From an uncultured Selenomonadales bacterium (GTDB taxonomy: Bacteria > Bacillota > Clostridia > Christensenellales > QALW01), in contig CAJKLB010000001.1 of NCBI GenBank assembly GCA_905200615.1, positions 1 through 64,000 on the forward strand: a stretch of DNA of 64,000 nt. The letters run 5' to 3'. How positions within the stretch are numbered: position 1 is the stretch's first letter; every line of letters begins with the position of its first letter. A program made the position numbers and the translations under genes. The notes below the pieces were generated by a model. It was not told the DNA's origin. It was given only the letters and a program-made list of their open reading frames with translations, and did no database searches. This document shows positions 24,971-33,920 of this stretch, piece after piece.

Positions 24971-26287
24971 ATGAAAGAATTTTTTGAAAATGTGCCTTCC
25001 ATCCGTTATGAGGGAAAGGACAGCAAAAATCCCTTAGCCTTTAAGTACTATAACAAAGATGAAGTAATTATGGGCAAAAAAATGTCAGAGCACCTGCGCT
25101 TTGCCATGTCCTATTGGCATACCATGTGCGCCGGTATGAGTGATCCGTTCGGTTCAGCCACCATTGACCGCAGTTACGGAAAAACAGATCCTATGGAGCA
25201 AGCGAAAGCAAAAGCGGACGCCGCTTTTGAATTGATGACCAAACTGGGTATTGAGTATTTTTGTTTTCATGACGTTGACATTGCGCCTGAGGGGAATTCT
25301 TTGGCGGAATTCAAGGCAAATCTGGAGGAAATGACGGATTATATCAAAGGGCTGATGGAAAAAACCGGCATCAAGCTGCTTTGGGGAACCGCGAACAACT
25401 TCGGCAATCCGCGTTATATGCACGGAGCCGGTACATCCCCGGTTGCTCAAGTATTTGCCTGCGCCGCGTTTCAAATCAAAAACGCGGTTGATGCCACGAT
25501 GAAGCTGGGCGGCAGCGGGTATGTGTTCTGGGGCGGCCGCGAGGGATATGAAACGCTGCTGAATACGGATATGGCTCTTGAGCTGGACAATATGGCAAGA
25601 TTGATGAAAATGACCGTTGTATACGCGCGCTCCAAAGGGTATGAAGGAGATTTCTATATTGAGCCGAAACCAAAAGAGCCCACCAAACATCAATATGATT
25701 TTGACGCTTCCACCGTATTGGCCTTTCTGCGCAAATACCATTTGGAAAAAGACTTTAAGCTGAATATTGAAGCCAACCACGCAACCTTAGCCGGTCATAA
25801 TTTTGAACATGAGCTGGCCGTTGCCAGAATCAACAACGTATTGGGCTCTATTGATATTAATCAGGGAGATTATCTTCTTGGTTGGGACACCGATCAATTT
25901 CCCTCCGATGTTTACGAAGCTGTAAAATGCATGCTTCAAGTTCTCAAGGCAGGAGGATTTACAAACGGAGGACTGAACTTTGACGCGAAAGTACGCCGCG
26001 GTTCGTATGAGTGGATTGACATTATCTATGCGTATATTCTCGGTATGGATACCTATGCGCTTGGCTTAAAGAAGGCGGCGGCTTTGATTCAGGACGGCAG
26101 AATTGACGAATTTGTAAAAAAACGCTATGCCAGTTGGTCCGAGGGAATCGGCGCAAGGATCGTCGCCGGAAAGGAAACGCTGGAAAGCGCGGCGGCATAC
26201 GCTTTAAATCACGATTGTCCGGCAGTCGAAAGCGGCAGACAGGAACTGTTGGAAGCCATCATCAACAACGTGATGTTTAAGGACTGA
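24971..26287 (+). CDS. xylA: xylose isomerase
   Basis: A 438-residue TIM-barrel enzyme converting D-xylose to D-xylulose with two divalent metals. The start at 24971 is preferred over 24965 because AGGAG then lies nine bases away. Motifs include YFCFHDVDIAPEG with the catalytic His, VFWGGREGYETLLNTDM, FYIEPKPKEPTKHQYDFD with metal ligands, and LNIEANHATLAGH. Length and order are normal for the class II enzyme. It lies between the regulator and xylB. Confidence 0.95.
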   Translation: MKEFFENVPSIRYEGKDSKNPLAFKYYNKDEVIMGKKMSEHLRFAMSYWHTMCAGMSDPFGSATIDRSYGKTDPMEQAKAKADAAFELMTKLGIEYFCFHDVDIAPEGNSLAEFKANLEEMTDYIKGLMEKTGIKLLWGTANNFGNPRYMHGAGTSPVAQVFACAAFQIKNAVDATMKLGGSGYVFWGGREGYETLLNTDMALELDNMARLMKMTVVYARSKGYEGDFYIEPKPKEPTKHQYDFDASTVLAFLRKYHLEKDFKLNIEANHATLAGHNFEHELAVARINNVLGSIDINQGDYLLGWDTDQFPSDVYEAVKCMLQVLKAGGFTNGGLNFDAKVRRGSYEWIDIIYAYILGMDTYALGLKKAAALIQDGRIDEFVKKRYASWSEGIGARIVAGKETLESAAAYALNHDCPAVESGRQELLEAIINNVMFKD

Positions 26288-26351
26288 AAATCACAGGATG
26301 CCGGTCTATAGGATAAAAATTGGCCGGATTGTTTGAAAGGAATGACACGCA

Positions 26352-27872
26352 ATGGCTTATTTAATCGGGATAGATATCGGTACCTCCGGAACAAAAACGG
26401 TATTGTTTGATGAAAACGGAACGGTGATTTCTTCATATACGGTTGAATATCCTCTGTATCAGCCGCAGAACGGCTATGCGGAACAATCTCCGGAAGACTG
26501 GTGGCAAGCAACCGTTACCTCTCTGAAGGCGGTAATATGCAGCAGCGGTATCAACAAGCAGGATATCAAGGGCGTCGGGTTATGCGGGCAGATGCACGGG
26601 CTGGTTATGCTGGATAAACACGGCGTCGTTCTTCGAAACGCTATCCTTTGGTGTGATCAGCGCACCGGAAAAGAATGTGAAGAAATTACCCGGTGCGTAG
26701 GCGCCGAGCGTCTCATTGAAATCACCGCGAACCCCGCGCTTACAGGGTTTACAGCGGCAAAAATTCTATGGGTTAAAAATCATGAACCGGAAATTTATGA
26801 AAAATGCCGTTCCATTTTGCTGCCGAAAGACTATATTCGTTTTCAATTGACCGGAGAGAAGGCAACTGAGGTTTCAGACGCCAGCGGAATGCAGCTTTTG
26901 GATATTCCGAAAAGGCAGTGGTCCCATGAGATCCTAAAAAAGCTGGATATCGATCCCTTGTTGCTGGCAAAGGTATATGAATCGCCCGAAATAACCGGAA
27001 CGATAACCGCTGAAGCGGCAGCATTAACGGGCTTAAAGGAAGGGACGATTGTTGTCGGCGGAGCAGGCGATAACGCCGCTGCTGCCGTAGGAACCGGCGT
27101 TGTTACCGATGGAAAAGCTTTTACAACCATCGGAACCAGCGGTGTGGTGTTTGCGCATACCTCTGACATTGCCATTGACCCCAAAGGACGGGTACATACT
27201 TTCTGCTGCGCTGTGCCAGGGGCCTGGCATGTAATGGGGGTTACTCAGGGAGCCGGACTTTCGCTGAAATGGTTTCGCGATACCTTTTGCCATGAAGAAA
27301 TCGAAACCGCCAAACAGATGAACGTTGATCCCTATTCTTTAATGGACAAAGAGGCCGAACTCGTTCCCATCGGAGCAAACAAGCTGCTGTATCTTCCTTA
27401 TCTGATGGGAGAACGCACGCCGCATTTAGATCCGGCCGCGCGGGGCGTTTTCTTCGGGCTTTCAGCCATTCACACCAAAAAAGATATGATTCGCGCCGTG
27501 ATGGAAGGAGTTTCCTACTCCCTGCAGGATTGTTTATCCGTTTTCAGCCAAATGAAAATTTCCGTAAAAGAAATGCTGGCTTGCGGCGGAGGCGGAAACA
27601 GTCCGTTATGGCGAAAAATGTTGGCCGATCTGTATGGCTGTACAGTAAAAACGGTATCCTGCAAAGAGGGTCCTGCTTTAGGGGCCGCTTTGCTGGCAGG
27701 CGTAGGTGCCGGTCTCTACGGCAGTGTGCAGGAAGCTTGCGAAAAAGTAATTCACATGGATCGCCAAGTTTTTCCGGAAGAAGAAAATCACCGTCTGTAT
27801 CAAAAAATGTATGATACCTATACCAAACTGTATCCGGCATTGAAGGAATGTTTTCAACAGCTGAACCGATAA
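26352..27872 (+). CDS. xylB: xylulokinase
   Basis: A 506-residue FGGY-family kinase. The N terminus has the phosphate-binding IGIDIGTSGTKTVLFDENG, followed by GYAEQSPEDWW, GLCGQMHGLV, LWCDQRT and the second ATP motif GGAGDNAAAAVGTG. It phosphorylates D-xylulose for the pentose phosphate route. It follows xylA by 64 bases behind GAAAGGAATG. No terminator is obvious after the gene. Confidence 0.94.
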   Translation: MAYLIGIDIGTSGTKTVLFDENGTVISSYTVEYPLYQPQNGYAEQSPEDWWQATVTSLKAVICSSGINKQDIKGVGLCGQMHGLVMLDKHGVVLRNAILWCDQRTGKECEEITRCVGAERLIEITANPALTGFTAAKILWVKNHEPEIYEKCRSILLPKDYIRFQLTGEKATEVSDASGMQLLDIPKRQWSHEILKKLDIDPLLLAKVYESPEITGTITAEAAALTGLKEGTIVVGGAGDNAAAAVGTGVVTDGKAFTTIGTSGVVFAHTSDIAIDPKGRVHTFCCAVPGAWHVMGVTQGAGLSLKWFRDTFCHEEIETAKQMNVDPYSLMDKEAELVPIGANKLLYLPYLMGERTPHLDPAARGVFFGLSAIHTKKDMIRAVMEGVSYSLQDCLSVFSQMKISVKEMLACGGGGNSPLWRKMLADLYGCTVKTVSCKEGPALGAALLAGVGAGLYGSVQEACEKVIHMDRQVFPEEENHRLYQKMYDTYTKLYPALKECFQQLNR

Positions 27873-27907
27873 ACCATAGATAAAAACATTGAATCATGAA
27901 AAAGCAC

Positions 27908-27937
27908 TTTACAAAAACAAAAAAAATATGCTAAAAT
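27908..27937 (+). promoter_or_regulatory. promoter of the uracil permease gene
   Basis: TTTACA (27908-27913), 18 bases, TAAAAT (27932-27937). The transcript would start just ahead of the attenuator. Confidence 0.6.
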
Positions 27938-27956
27938 ATTTAAGATAAAATCAAAA

Positions 27957-28045
27957 ACAGGCCTTTAATTTGGCACGAGATGCCAGCAAGGTGTATTTTA
28001 TACTTATATGTTTTACGCCTTGCTGTGCTCGCAGCAAGTTTTTTT
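27957..28045 (+). promoter_or_regulatory. PyrR-type attenuator (binding loop, antiterminator, terminator)
   Basis: Three competing structures are visible. A small hairpin, GGCA-CGAGA-TGCC (27972-27984) with the GAGA loop and flanking CAAGG, fits the RNA site bound by PyrR when UMP is high. A 12-bp antiterminator pairs 27984-27995 with 28014-28025 (one G-U). A terminator pairs 28019-28025 with 28032-28038 and is followed by seven T. The antiterminator and terminator share CTTGCTG, so they exclude each other. Uridine nucleotides should shut off the permease. No pyrR gene is in the window. Confidence 0.8.
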
Positions 28046-28085
28046 ATGCCCTGGGGGGTAAAATATATTTTGCGGAGGAAAGCTT

Positions 28086-29522
28086 ATGAAAATGATTTTC
28101 AACGTAGAGGACAGGCCGAAGCCTTTACAAGTGGTAGTATATGCCATTCAACAGCTTTTGGCCATCATGGCGGCAACGCTGGTGGTTCCGGTAATTACCG
28201 GAAACGGTATGCAGCCGGCCGCGGCTTTATTGGGCGCCGGCATGGGTACCATTGTTTATCTGTGCTTTACCCGTTTTAAAAGCCCGGTATTTTTAGGATC
28301 ATCCTTTGCCTTTTTAGGTTCCATGGCCGCAGCTTTTGCCGGTGCCGTATCCGTACAGGCCGGCTATGCGGGTCTGATCATCGGCGCGGTTTTCGCGGGT
28401 CTTGTATATGTAGTGATCGCCTTCATTGTAAAATTTGCGGGAGTAAACTGGATTAATAAAATCATGCCGCCGGTCGTAATCGGTCCTACGGTAGCCATCA
28501 TCGGTCTCTCCCTGGCAGGCAACGCGATCGGCGACCTTACCAAGGGAAGCGTTACCGTAAACGTGACCCAACAGATCGCACAGATTAACGAGGCAACGGG
28601 TGTTGCTGAGCTTGCGGATAAAACCGAGTCTGTAGCGCTGGCTTCACCGTTTATAGCGCTGCTGTGCGGTCTTGTAACATTAGCGGTTACTATGCTTTGC
28701 TCCAGCTACGGTAAAAAGAGCATTCGGCTGATTCCCTTCATCATCGGAATTTTAGCCGGTTATGCCACGGCGCTTGTTTGCACGCTCATCGGCAACAGCG
28801 CAGGGATCGACGCGTTAAAGATCCTGAATCTGGCTCCGCTTCAGGAACTCTTTGCCGACGGTGTAACTCTGCAAAGCTTTTTGATTCTTCCGGAATTTAC
28901 CTTCCTGACAGCAGCTGAGGGTATCAATCAAATTGACAGTCAGTATCTTATTACTTTGGCTGTAGCCTACATCCCGGTAGCCTTTGTGGTATTCGCCGAG
29001 CATATTGCCGACCATAAAAACATTTCCTCCATTATTGAAAGAGATCTGCTGGACAAGCCCGGTCTGCACAGAACGCTTTTAGGTGACGGTGTAGGTTCTA
29101 TGGTAGGCGCTTTCTTCGGCGGCTGCCCCAACACCACCTACGGTGAATCGGTAGCCTGCGTGGCGATCACCCGAAACGCATCGGTTATCACCATTTTGTT
29201 TGCGGCAATCGGCGCCATTTTAATCTCCTTTATCGCCCCCTTCGTTGCCTTTGTTAATTCCATTCCCAGCTGCGTTATGGGCGGCGTATGTATGGCATTA
29301 TACGGATTTATCGCCGTCAGCGGCTTAAAGATGATCAAGAATATTGACCTGAACCAAAATAAAAACCTGTTTGTCGTATCGGTTATTTTAATCGCCGGTA
29401 TCGGGGGTTTGAAGCTTACATTCGGCCAGGTAGAGATCACCAATATCGCTATGGCGCTGATTCTGGGTATCCTGACAAATTTACTCCTTGCAAAATCCAA
29501 GGAAGAAGATACAGAAAATTAA
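28086..29522 (+). CDS. uraA: uracil permease (NCS2 family)
   Basis: A 478-residue membrane protein with about 14 helices. Family features: QQLLAIMAATLVVPVITG at the start, VIGPTVAIIGLSLAGNAIGD, VAFVVFAEHIADHKN with the conserved Glu, and GGCPNTTYGESVACVAITR. It imports uracil with protons. The PyrR-type attenuator upstream supports uracil over xanthine. GGAGG stands seven bases before the ATG. Confidence 0.92.
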   Translation: MKMIFNVEDRPKPLQVVVYAIQQLLAIMAATLVVPVITGNGMQPAAALLGAGMGTIVYLCFTRFKSPVFLGSSFAFLGSMAAAFAGAVSVQAGYAGLIIGAVFAGLVYVVIAFIVKFAGVNWINKIMPPVVIGPTVAIIGLSLAGNAIGDLTKGSVTVNVTQQIAQINEATGVAELADKTESVALASPFIALLCGLVTLAVTMLCSSYGKKSIRLIPFIIGILAGYATALVCTLIGNSAGIDALKILNLAPLQELFADGVTLQSFLILPEFTFLTAAEGINQIDSQYLITLAVAYIPVAFVVFAEHIADHKNISSIIERDLLDKPGLHRTLLGDGVGSMVGAFFGGCPNTTYGESVACVAITRNASVITILFAAIGAILISFIAPFVAFVNSIPSCVMGGVCMALYGFIAVSGLKMIKNIDLNQNKNLFVVSVILIAGIGGLKLTFGQVEITNIAMALILGILTNLLLAKSKEEDTEN

Positions 29523-29529
29523 TTGATAA

Positions 29530-29566
29530 AAAATCATTTCCGAGAAAACTCGGAAATGATTTTTTT
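29530..29566 (+). terminator. terminator of the uracil permease gene
   Basis: A 15-bp perfect stem (AAAATCATTTCCGAG with its complement, four-base loop) followed by T's. Confidence 0.9.
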
Positions 29567-29607
29567 GGCAAACAGCATCAATCTTCAGAAAAAAAGAGGT
29601 CTTTTTT

Positions 29608-30462
29608 GTGTGGCTCACGGCGGCATTTTTATCGGCGGTCTTTGCAGGCGCTACCTCTATTTTAGCAAAAACAGGCATTCAAAACACGGATAGTGATACG
29701 GCAACGGCACTGCGCACCGGCGTAATTGCCGTTTTTTCCTGGCTTATTGTACTGTTCAGCGGAGCAATAAAGGGCGTTTATTCCTTAGAGGGCCGATCGG
29801 TATTATTCTTAGTGCTTTCCGGACTGGCAACGGGCGGCTCCTGGCTGTGCTACTTTCGCGCGCTTTCTTTGGGCAGCGTCAATAAAGTAGTGGCTGTAGA
29901 TAAGCTCAGTACGGTACTGGCCGTATTGTTTTCCTGGCTGTTATTGCGGGAAGAAATAAGCTGGTACGTCTGGATCGGCGCCATCTTGCTGACCGTCGGC
30001 GCGCTCCTGATGATACAAAAACAATCTCGGCAGGAACATACAGAAAAGCGATGGCTGTTTTATGCTTTCTTATCGGCGGTCTTTGCCGCACTGACATCTA
30101 TTTTAGGAAAAATCGGTGTAGAAAATGTGGATTCCAATTTAGCAACGGCTATCCGTACCTGCGTGGTTCTGCTGATGGCTTGGCTAATCTGCATTTTTCA
30201 GCGAAAAGTAAAACGGATAAAGCAAATTGATAAAAAAAGTCTGCTGTTCATTTTATTTTCCGGTATAACAGGCGGTCTTTCGTGGCTATGCTATTATTAC
30301 GCGCTTAAATACGGAAAGATCACGGCAGTAATCGCCATTGACAAGCTGAGCATAACGATTGCCGTTTTATTCGCCCATTTTTTGCTCAAAGAAAAGCTGA
30401 ACAAGAAGGCCGCGCTGGGTACCGCGCTTTTAACACTCGGCGTGCTGGTTATGATTTTTTAA
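29608..30462 (+). CDS. EamA/DMT-family transporter
   Basis: A 284-residue membrane protein with two repeated EamA halves of about five helices each. The repeat is clear in LSAVFAGATSILAKTGIQN against LSAVFAALTSILGKIGVEN, and SVNKVVAVDKLSTVLAVLFSWLLL against ITAVIAIDKLSITIAVLFAHFLL. The start is GTG at 29608 behind AGAGG. Members export or exchange metabolites; the cargo cannot be told. Confidence 0.88.
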   Translation: MWLTAAFLSAVFAGATSILAKTGIQNTDSDTATALRTGVIAVFSWLIVLFSGAIKGVYSLEGRSVLFLVLSGLATGGSWLCYFRALSLGSVNKVVAVDKLSTVLAVLFSWLLLREEISWYVWIGAILLTVGALLMIQKQSRQEHTEKRWLFYAFLSAVFAALTSILGKIGVENVDSNLATAIRTCVVLLMAWLICIFQRKVKRIKQIDKKSLLFILFSGITGGLSWLCYYYALKYGKITAVIAIDKLSITIAVLFAHFLLKEKLNKKAALGTALLTLGVLVMIF

Positions 30463-30610
30463 CAAAAGAATTCGGTTATCCGCAAATCATAAAAATTGCC
30501 GGTTACAAAAAGCCGAAACCACTTGATAAGGCAAAAAAACTTTTTTCTCAATAAAAATGTCCTTGTTTTTAAAATTAATTTGCGAAAAGCAGTCTGCTGT
30601 AAGGAGCTTT

Positions 30611-31351
30611 ATGGGAAAATCAGATATCAAAAGAGTATTAGGGTCTATCCGCCGAGCGGATGAAAAATTCGGTATGATACAAAGCGGCGATAAAATTGCC
30701 GTAGGCGTTTCCGGAGGAAAAGACAGTCTTTTACTTTTGTTCGCGCTTTCTATTTACAAAAAATTCTGCAAAAAAGATTTTTCACTTTTTGCCGTTACCG
30801 TTTCCTTAGGCTTGGAACCGTTTGATACCACAGCCGTTGAACAATTTTCAAACTCTCTGGGCATCCCTTACACCAGAACAGACTCGGATATCGGTAATAT
30901 TGTATTTCATATTCGCAAAGAAAAAAACCCCTGCGCGCTTTGCGCGAACATGCGCCGCGGCGCGGTAAACAGTGCGGCCAAAGAGTTAGGATGCAATAAG
31001 GTAGCGCTGGCCCATCATCGTGATGACGCCATTGAAACGCTGCTGATGAGTCTTTTTTTTGAAGGGCGCATGAATACGTTTGCACCGGTAACCTATCTTT
31101 CCCGTCAGGATTTAACGGTAATCCGTCCCTTTCTCTATGTGCCCGAAGAAATCATTGCCGCCGTTGCGCAAAATAACGCGCTTCCGGTGATTCCCTCGCC
31201 CTGCCCGGTAAACGGCAAAACCAAACGACAGGATATCAAGGATCTGTTGTCCTCTCTCTCGGCACAGTTTCCCGATATCCATGAAAAATTGCTGCACGCG
31301 CTGGACAATACGGAAAAATATAATCTGTGGGACAAGTATGTAAAAAAATAA
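30611..31351 (+). CDS. TtcA-like PP-loop ATPase, probable tRNA 2-thiolation enzyme
   Basis: A 246-residue enzyme. TAAGGAG close before the ATG at 30611 decides the start. The PP-loop AVGVSGGKDSLLLL adenylates the target base. CALCANMRRG has the paired cysteines and PSPCPVNGKTKRQ a third, which in TtcA hold an iron-sulfur cluster. HHRDDAIETLLM is also typical. The known reaction is thiolation of cytidine 32 in tRNA; some clostridial relatives are unassigned. Confidence 0.82.
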   Translation: MGKSDIKRVLGSIRRADEKFGMIQSGDKIAVGVSGGKDSLLLLFALSIYKKFCKKDFSLFAVTVSLGLEPFDTTAVEQFSNSLGIPYTRTDSDIGNIVFHIRKEKNPCALCANMRRGAVNSAAKELGCNKVALAHHRDDAIETLLMSLFFEGRMNTFAPVTYLSRQDLTVIRPFLYVPEEIIAAVAQNNALPVIPSPCPVNGKTKRQDIKDLLSSLSAQFPDIHEKLLHALDNTEKYNLWDKYVKK

Positions 31352-31751
31352 AAAGCGAACCGTTAACCCCTCTTGTGAAAATTCTCTCGTTTAAAAATCA
31401 ATCATTTTCGCGCCGCACTCTATCTGCGCCTATACCACTCTTGTATTTTAAATTCTTTTATTATGCAGTTTCCTACAAGGTGTTTCCGTCTATCAGAGAA
31501 AAGAAAAAACATACCGTTACCACCGCATAAAATCAGCTTTTATATTAACAATCAAAAAAATTTCTTTTCTTTGTTTTCCGATTCTATGGAAGTCACACCA
31601 TTTATTTTTCCCTGTTTCCCTGCAAACGCAGGCTTTTTCTTAAGTGATTTTTTCTTTAGACACATGGCGTTAAAATCAGATTAAACCTGATCGGAAATTT
31701 TATCACGAGAAAAATGCAAAAAAATAACCTGAAATTCTTTTGATTGAAGTA
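31352..31751. other. intergenic stretch without a recognisable gene
   Basis: About 400 AT-rich bases. Short open frames on both strands lack ribosome binding sites and any family resemblance. No strong hairpin with a T-run is present. Confidence 0.5.
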
Positions 31752-31780
31752 TAGACTTTCCCTATAAAAATTGCTATAAT
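31752..31780 (+). promoter_or_regulatory. promoter of the ThuA-like gene
   Basis: TAGACT (31752-31757), 17 bases, consensus TATAAT (31775-31780). The leader is about 25 bases and contains AAGGAG. Confidence 0.6.
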
Positions 31781-31811
31781 AAAATAAATAATTAGTAAGG
31801 AGTATAAAGCG

Positions 31812-32537
31812 ATGATAAAAGTAACGATTTGGAATGAATTTAAGCACGAAAGAGAAGAGGAAGCTATTGGCAAGATTTATCCCCAAGGAATTCATACGGC
31901 GATTGCCGAATTTTTAGGAAAAGAACAAGATATTACCGTTCGATGCGCCACGCTTTTGGATCCGGAATGCGGTCTGACACAAGAAATTCTGGACGACACG
32001 GACGTACTGATCTGGTGGGGACATATGGCGCATCATATGGTGCCTGACGAAGTAGCGGTAAGAGTTCAACAGGCCGTACAATCCGGCATGGGGCTTATCG
32101 TACTGCACAGCGGGCATCATTCCAAAGTATTTAAGCTTTTGATGGGAACGCCCTGCAATCTCTCCTGGCGTGAAAACGGAGATATGGAACGCGTCTGGGT
32201 AATTGATCCCAGTCACCCTATCGCGCAAGGTGTAGATCGTTATTTTGAGCTGGAACATGAGGAAACTTATGCCGAACCGTTTTCCATTCCCGAACCGGAT
32301 CATCTGGTATTTGCCGGTTGGTATGAGGGCGGCGAGCTGTTCAGAAGCGGGTGCTGCTATCATCGGGGTTACGGAAATATTTTTTATTTTCAGCCCGGTC
32401 ACGAAAGTTTCCCTACCTTTTATAACAAAACCGTACAGCTTATTATAAAAAACGCGGTGCACTGGTGCGCGCCGGTCATCAGAAAAGTAATTGACTGTCC
32501 GCAGGTAGAAAAAATCGGTACAACATCAAAAAAATAA
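31812..32537 (+). CDS. ThuA-like trehalose-utilisation family protein
   Basis: A 241-residue protein with a class I glutamine amidotransferase-like (ThuA) fold: VTIWNEFKHEREEE, LIWWGHMAHHMVPDEV, GLIVLHSGHHSKVFKLLMG, and a later YRGYGNIFYFQPGHE-like end. ThuA proteins act with Gfo/Idh oxidoreductases in oxidising trehalose or other disaccharides to keto-sugars; the precise step is uncertain. No oxidoreductase is adjacent, though one lies at 46.4-47.4 kb. Confidence 0.85.
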   Translation: MIKVTIWNEFKHEREEEAIGKIYPQGIHTAIAEFLGKEQDITVRCATLLDPECGLTQEILDDTDVLIWWGHMAHHMVPDEVAVRVQQAVQSGMGLIVLHSGHHSKVFKLLMGTPCNLSWRENGDMERVWVIDPSHPIAQGVDRYFELEHEETYAEPFSIPEPDHLVFAGWYEGGELFRSGCCYHRGYGNIFYFQPGHESFPTFYNKTVQLIIKNAVHWCAPVIRKVIDCPQVEKIGTTSKK

Positions 32538-32592
32538 GTTTTTTCAACAGTGTATGTCATAGCTGATTCCATCCACAAAACGGAGGTTTTCT

Positions 32593-33411
32593 ATGAAAGC
32601 AAAAAAAACTTTTCTTACCGTGCTGTGCTGCATAGCAGTTTTCATTTATTTACTGGTTGAATTCGGCGCCGTGTTTTCTGTAATATGGGTCAATTCCGAA
32701 GCGGAAAAAATCGCGCAGCAATTTGATGAAGTTCTTGAACTTTTAGAGGATGACGAAGCGGTCAGCCAACTGGCATCTTCCATGACGGTCTCCGGTAAAA
32801 ACAGCGCCGCATTAAGCGTCAAAGCGCGCCGGCTGAAAAAAGAGCTTTCTGAGGAAAATTTCAGCGGCTCTCGCGGAAAGGTGGAAGCGGCAGCGAAAGA
32901 ATATCTGAACGGCCTGATTTCACTCATCGGCAATGCTTCAAAAAAGCTGAGTAACCAATCGGTTGTACTTTCTCTTTCCTATGACTATGTATATCTGAAT
33001 CCTTCAGACGCAAAAAAGAAGCTTTCTTTTGCCAGACTTCTTGTGAAAGAAGTCCGCGATGATTTTGATAACGTTTCTGAATTTGAATTCTTTATGTCCT
33101 ATCTCAAAGGAAAGAACGCCGGAATTGCTTATGTTTTTGTATACGAAGCTTTATTATGGAAACTTTTTTCCGCCATGGCCGATGGAAATCTTATTGTTTA
33201 TAATAAAAATAATGAAGAGGATTTTTTTGATATTATGCTCCGTGTTTTTGATAAGCAAGAAGAAATCATTGATTTTTTGCAACAAAATCAGAAAGAATGG
33301 AATGTTTCCTCCACCGGTAGGCTTGTGATATTGAACAATAAATTAAATCAGCAGTACTCCGATATTGTTCAGGAACGGAACGCGTTACTGGCACAGTTAA
33401 ATGAAACTTAA
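32593..33411 (+). CDS. membrane-anchored helical protein of unknown function
   Basis: A 272-residue protein. A single N-terminal transmembrane helix (about 7-29, FLTVLCCIAVFIYLLVEFGA) leaves a long, mostly helical, charged domain (QQFDEVLELLEDDEAVSQLA, KARRLKKELSEEN, IIDFLQQNQKEWNVSS) probably outside the cell. I recognise no family. GGAGG stands six bases before the ATG, and terminators follow, so it is a real gene. The gap to ThuA is 55 bases, so they may share a transcript. Confidence 0.65.
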   Translation: MKAKKTFLTVLCCIAVFIYLLVEFGAVFSVIWVNSEAEKIAQQFDEVLELLEDDEAVSQLASSMTVSGKNSAALSVKARRLKKELSEENFSGSRGKVEAAAKEYLNGLISLIGNASKKLSNQSVVLSLSYDYVYLNPSDAKKKLSFARLLVKEVRDDFDNVSEFEFFMSYLKGKNAGIAYVFVYEALLWKLFSAMADGNLIVYNKNNEEDFFDIMLRVFDKQEEIIDFLQQNQKEWNVSSTGRLVILNNKLNQQYSDIVQERNALLAQLNET

Positions 33412-33452
33412 CTTTTTTGTCTACGTATCAGTATCAAAAAATACAGCAAATA

Positions 33453-33482
33453 AAGCGGGCATACGTAATACGGTGCCCGCTT
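33453..33482 (+). terminator. hairpin after the helical membrane protein gene
   Basis: AAGCGGGCA and TGCCCGCTT pair over nine bases with a 12-base loop. No proper T-run follows, so it may work with the next terminator. Confidence 0.5.
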
Positions 33483-33508
33483 CAAATCATCAATAGCATC
33501 CTATCTTT

Positions 33509-33532
33509 TGCGGCGGCAGCGCCGCATTTTTT
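33509..33532 (+). terminator. terminator
   Basis: TGCGGCG-GCAG-CGCCGCA, a seven-pair GC-rich stem with a tetraloop, followed by six T. Confidence 0.8.
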
Positions 33533-33539
33533 ACTGATA

Positions 33540-33910
33540 AAACATAACCCAAATAACTTATAAGTATTAAATATTTGTAAGAACACAAAAAACAATGGCA
33601 TGAATAACAAATCTGAAAATCTTTACTCCTTGAAATGGTTCAACCCAAAGCTGAACGATTCAAACTGCAAACAAACCTGAAACCTGATTTTTGCCATGGT
33701 CCGCCGCATTTTGTTTTCCGCCCTCGGTGCGTCAGAAAAACTCCTTATAAGAGAAAAACCGCTTGATAAGCGGTTTTTCAAGGACGCATGGGGTGGTGAG
33801 TGCAGTCCGAAAATCAACAATTTTCGAGCGAGCGGCCTCCCCGCCAAGAGGATATTGACTTTGTCGACACTCTCAAGCGAGGGATGTTTGCTCCCTCGCT
33901 TTACCTTTTA
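33540..33910. other. structured intergenic block, possible remnant or dispersed repeat
   Basis: No gene is supported here. Two strong hairpins are present: GAAAAACCGCTT/AAGCGGTTTTTC (33752-33779) and AGCGAGGGA/TCCCTCGCT (33876-33900). The second could terminate the surface protein gene on the minus strand. The middle has a base composition unlike normal spacers. It may be the relic of a mobile element, but no inverted repeat pair or transposase motif can be seen. Confidence 0.4.
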
Positions 33911-33920
33911 TAAAGAACCG

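Noticed and set aside
25154..25780. 208-codon minus-strand frame
   Set aside because: Antisense to the catalytic core of xylA.
27957..28045. Purine riboswitch ahead of the permease
   Set aside because: The three-way junction and its conserved loops are absent; the PyrR-type hairpin, antiterminator and terminator explain the sequence better.
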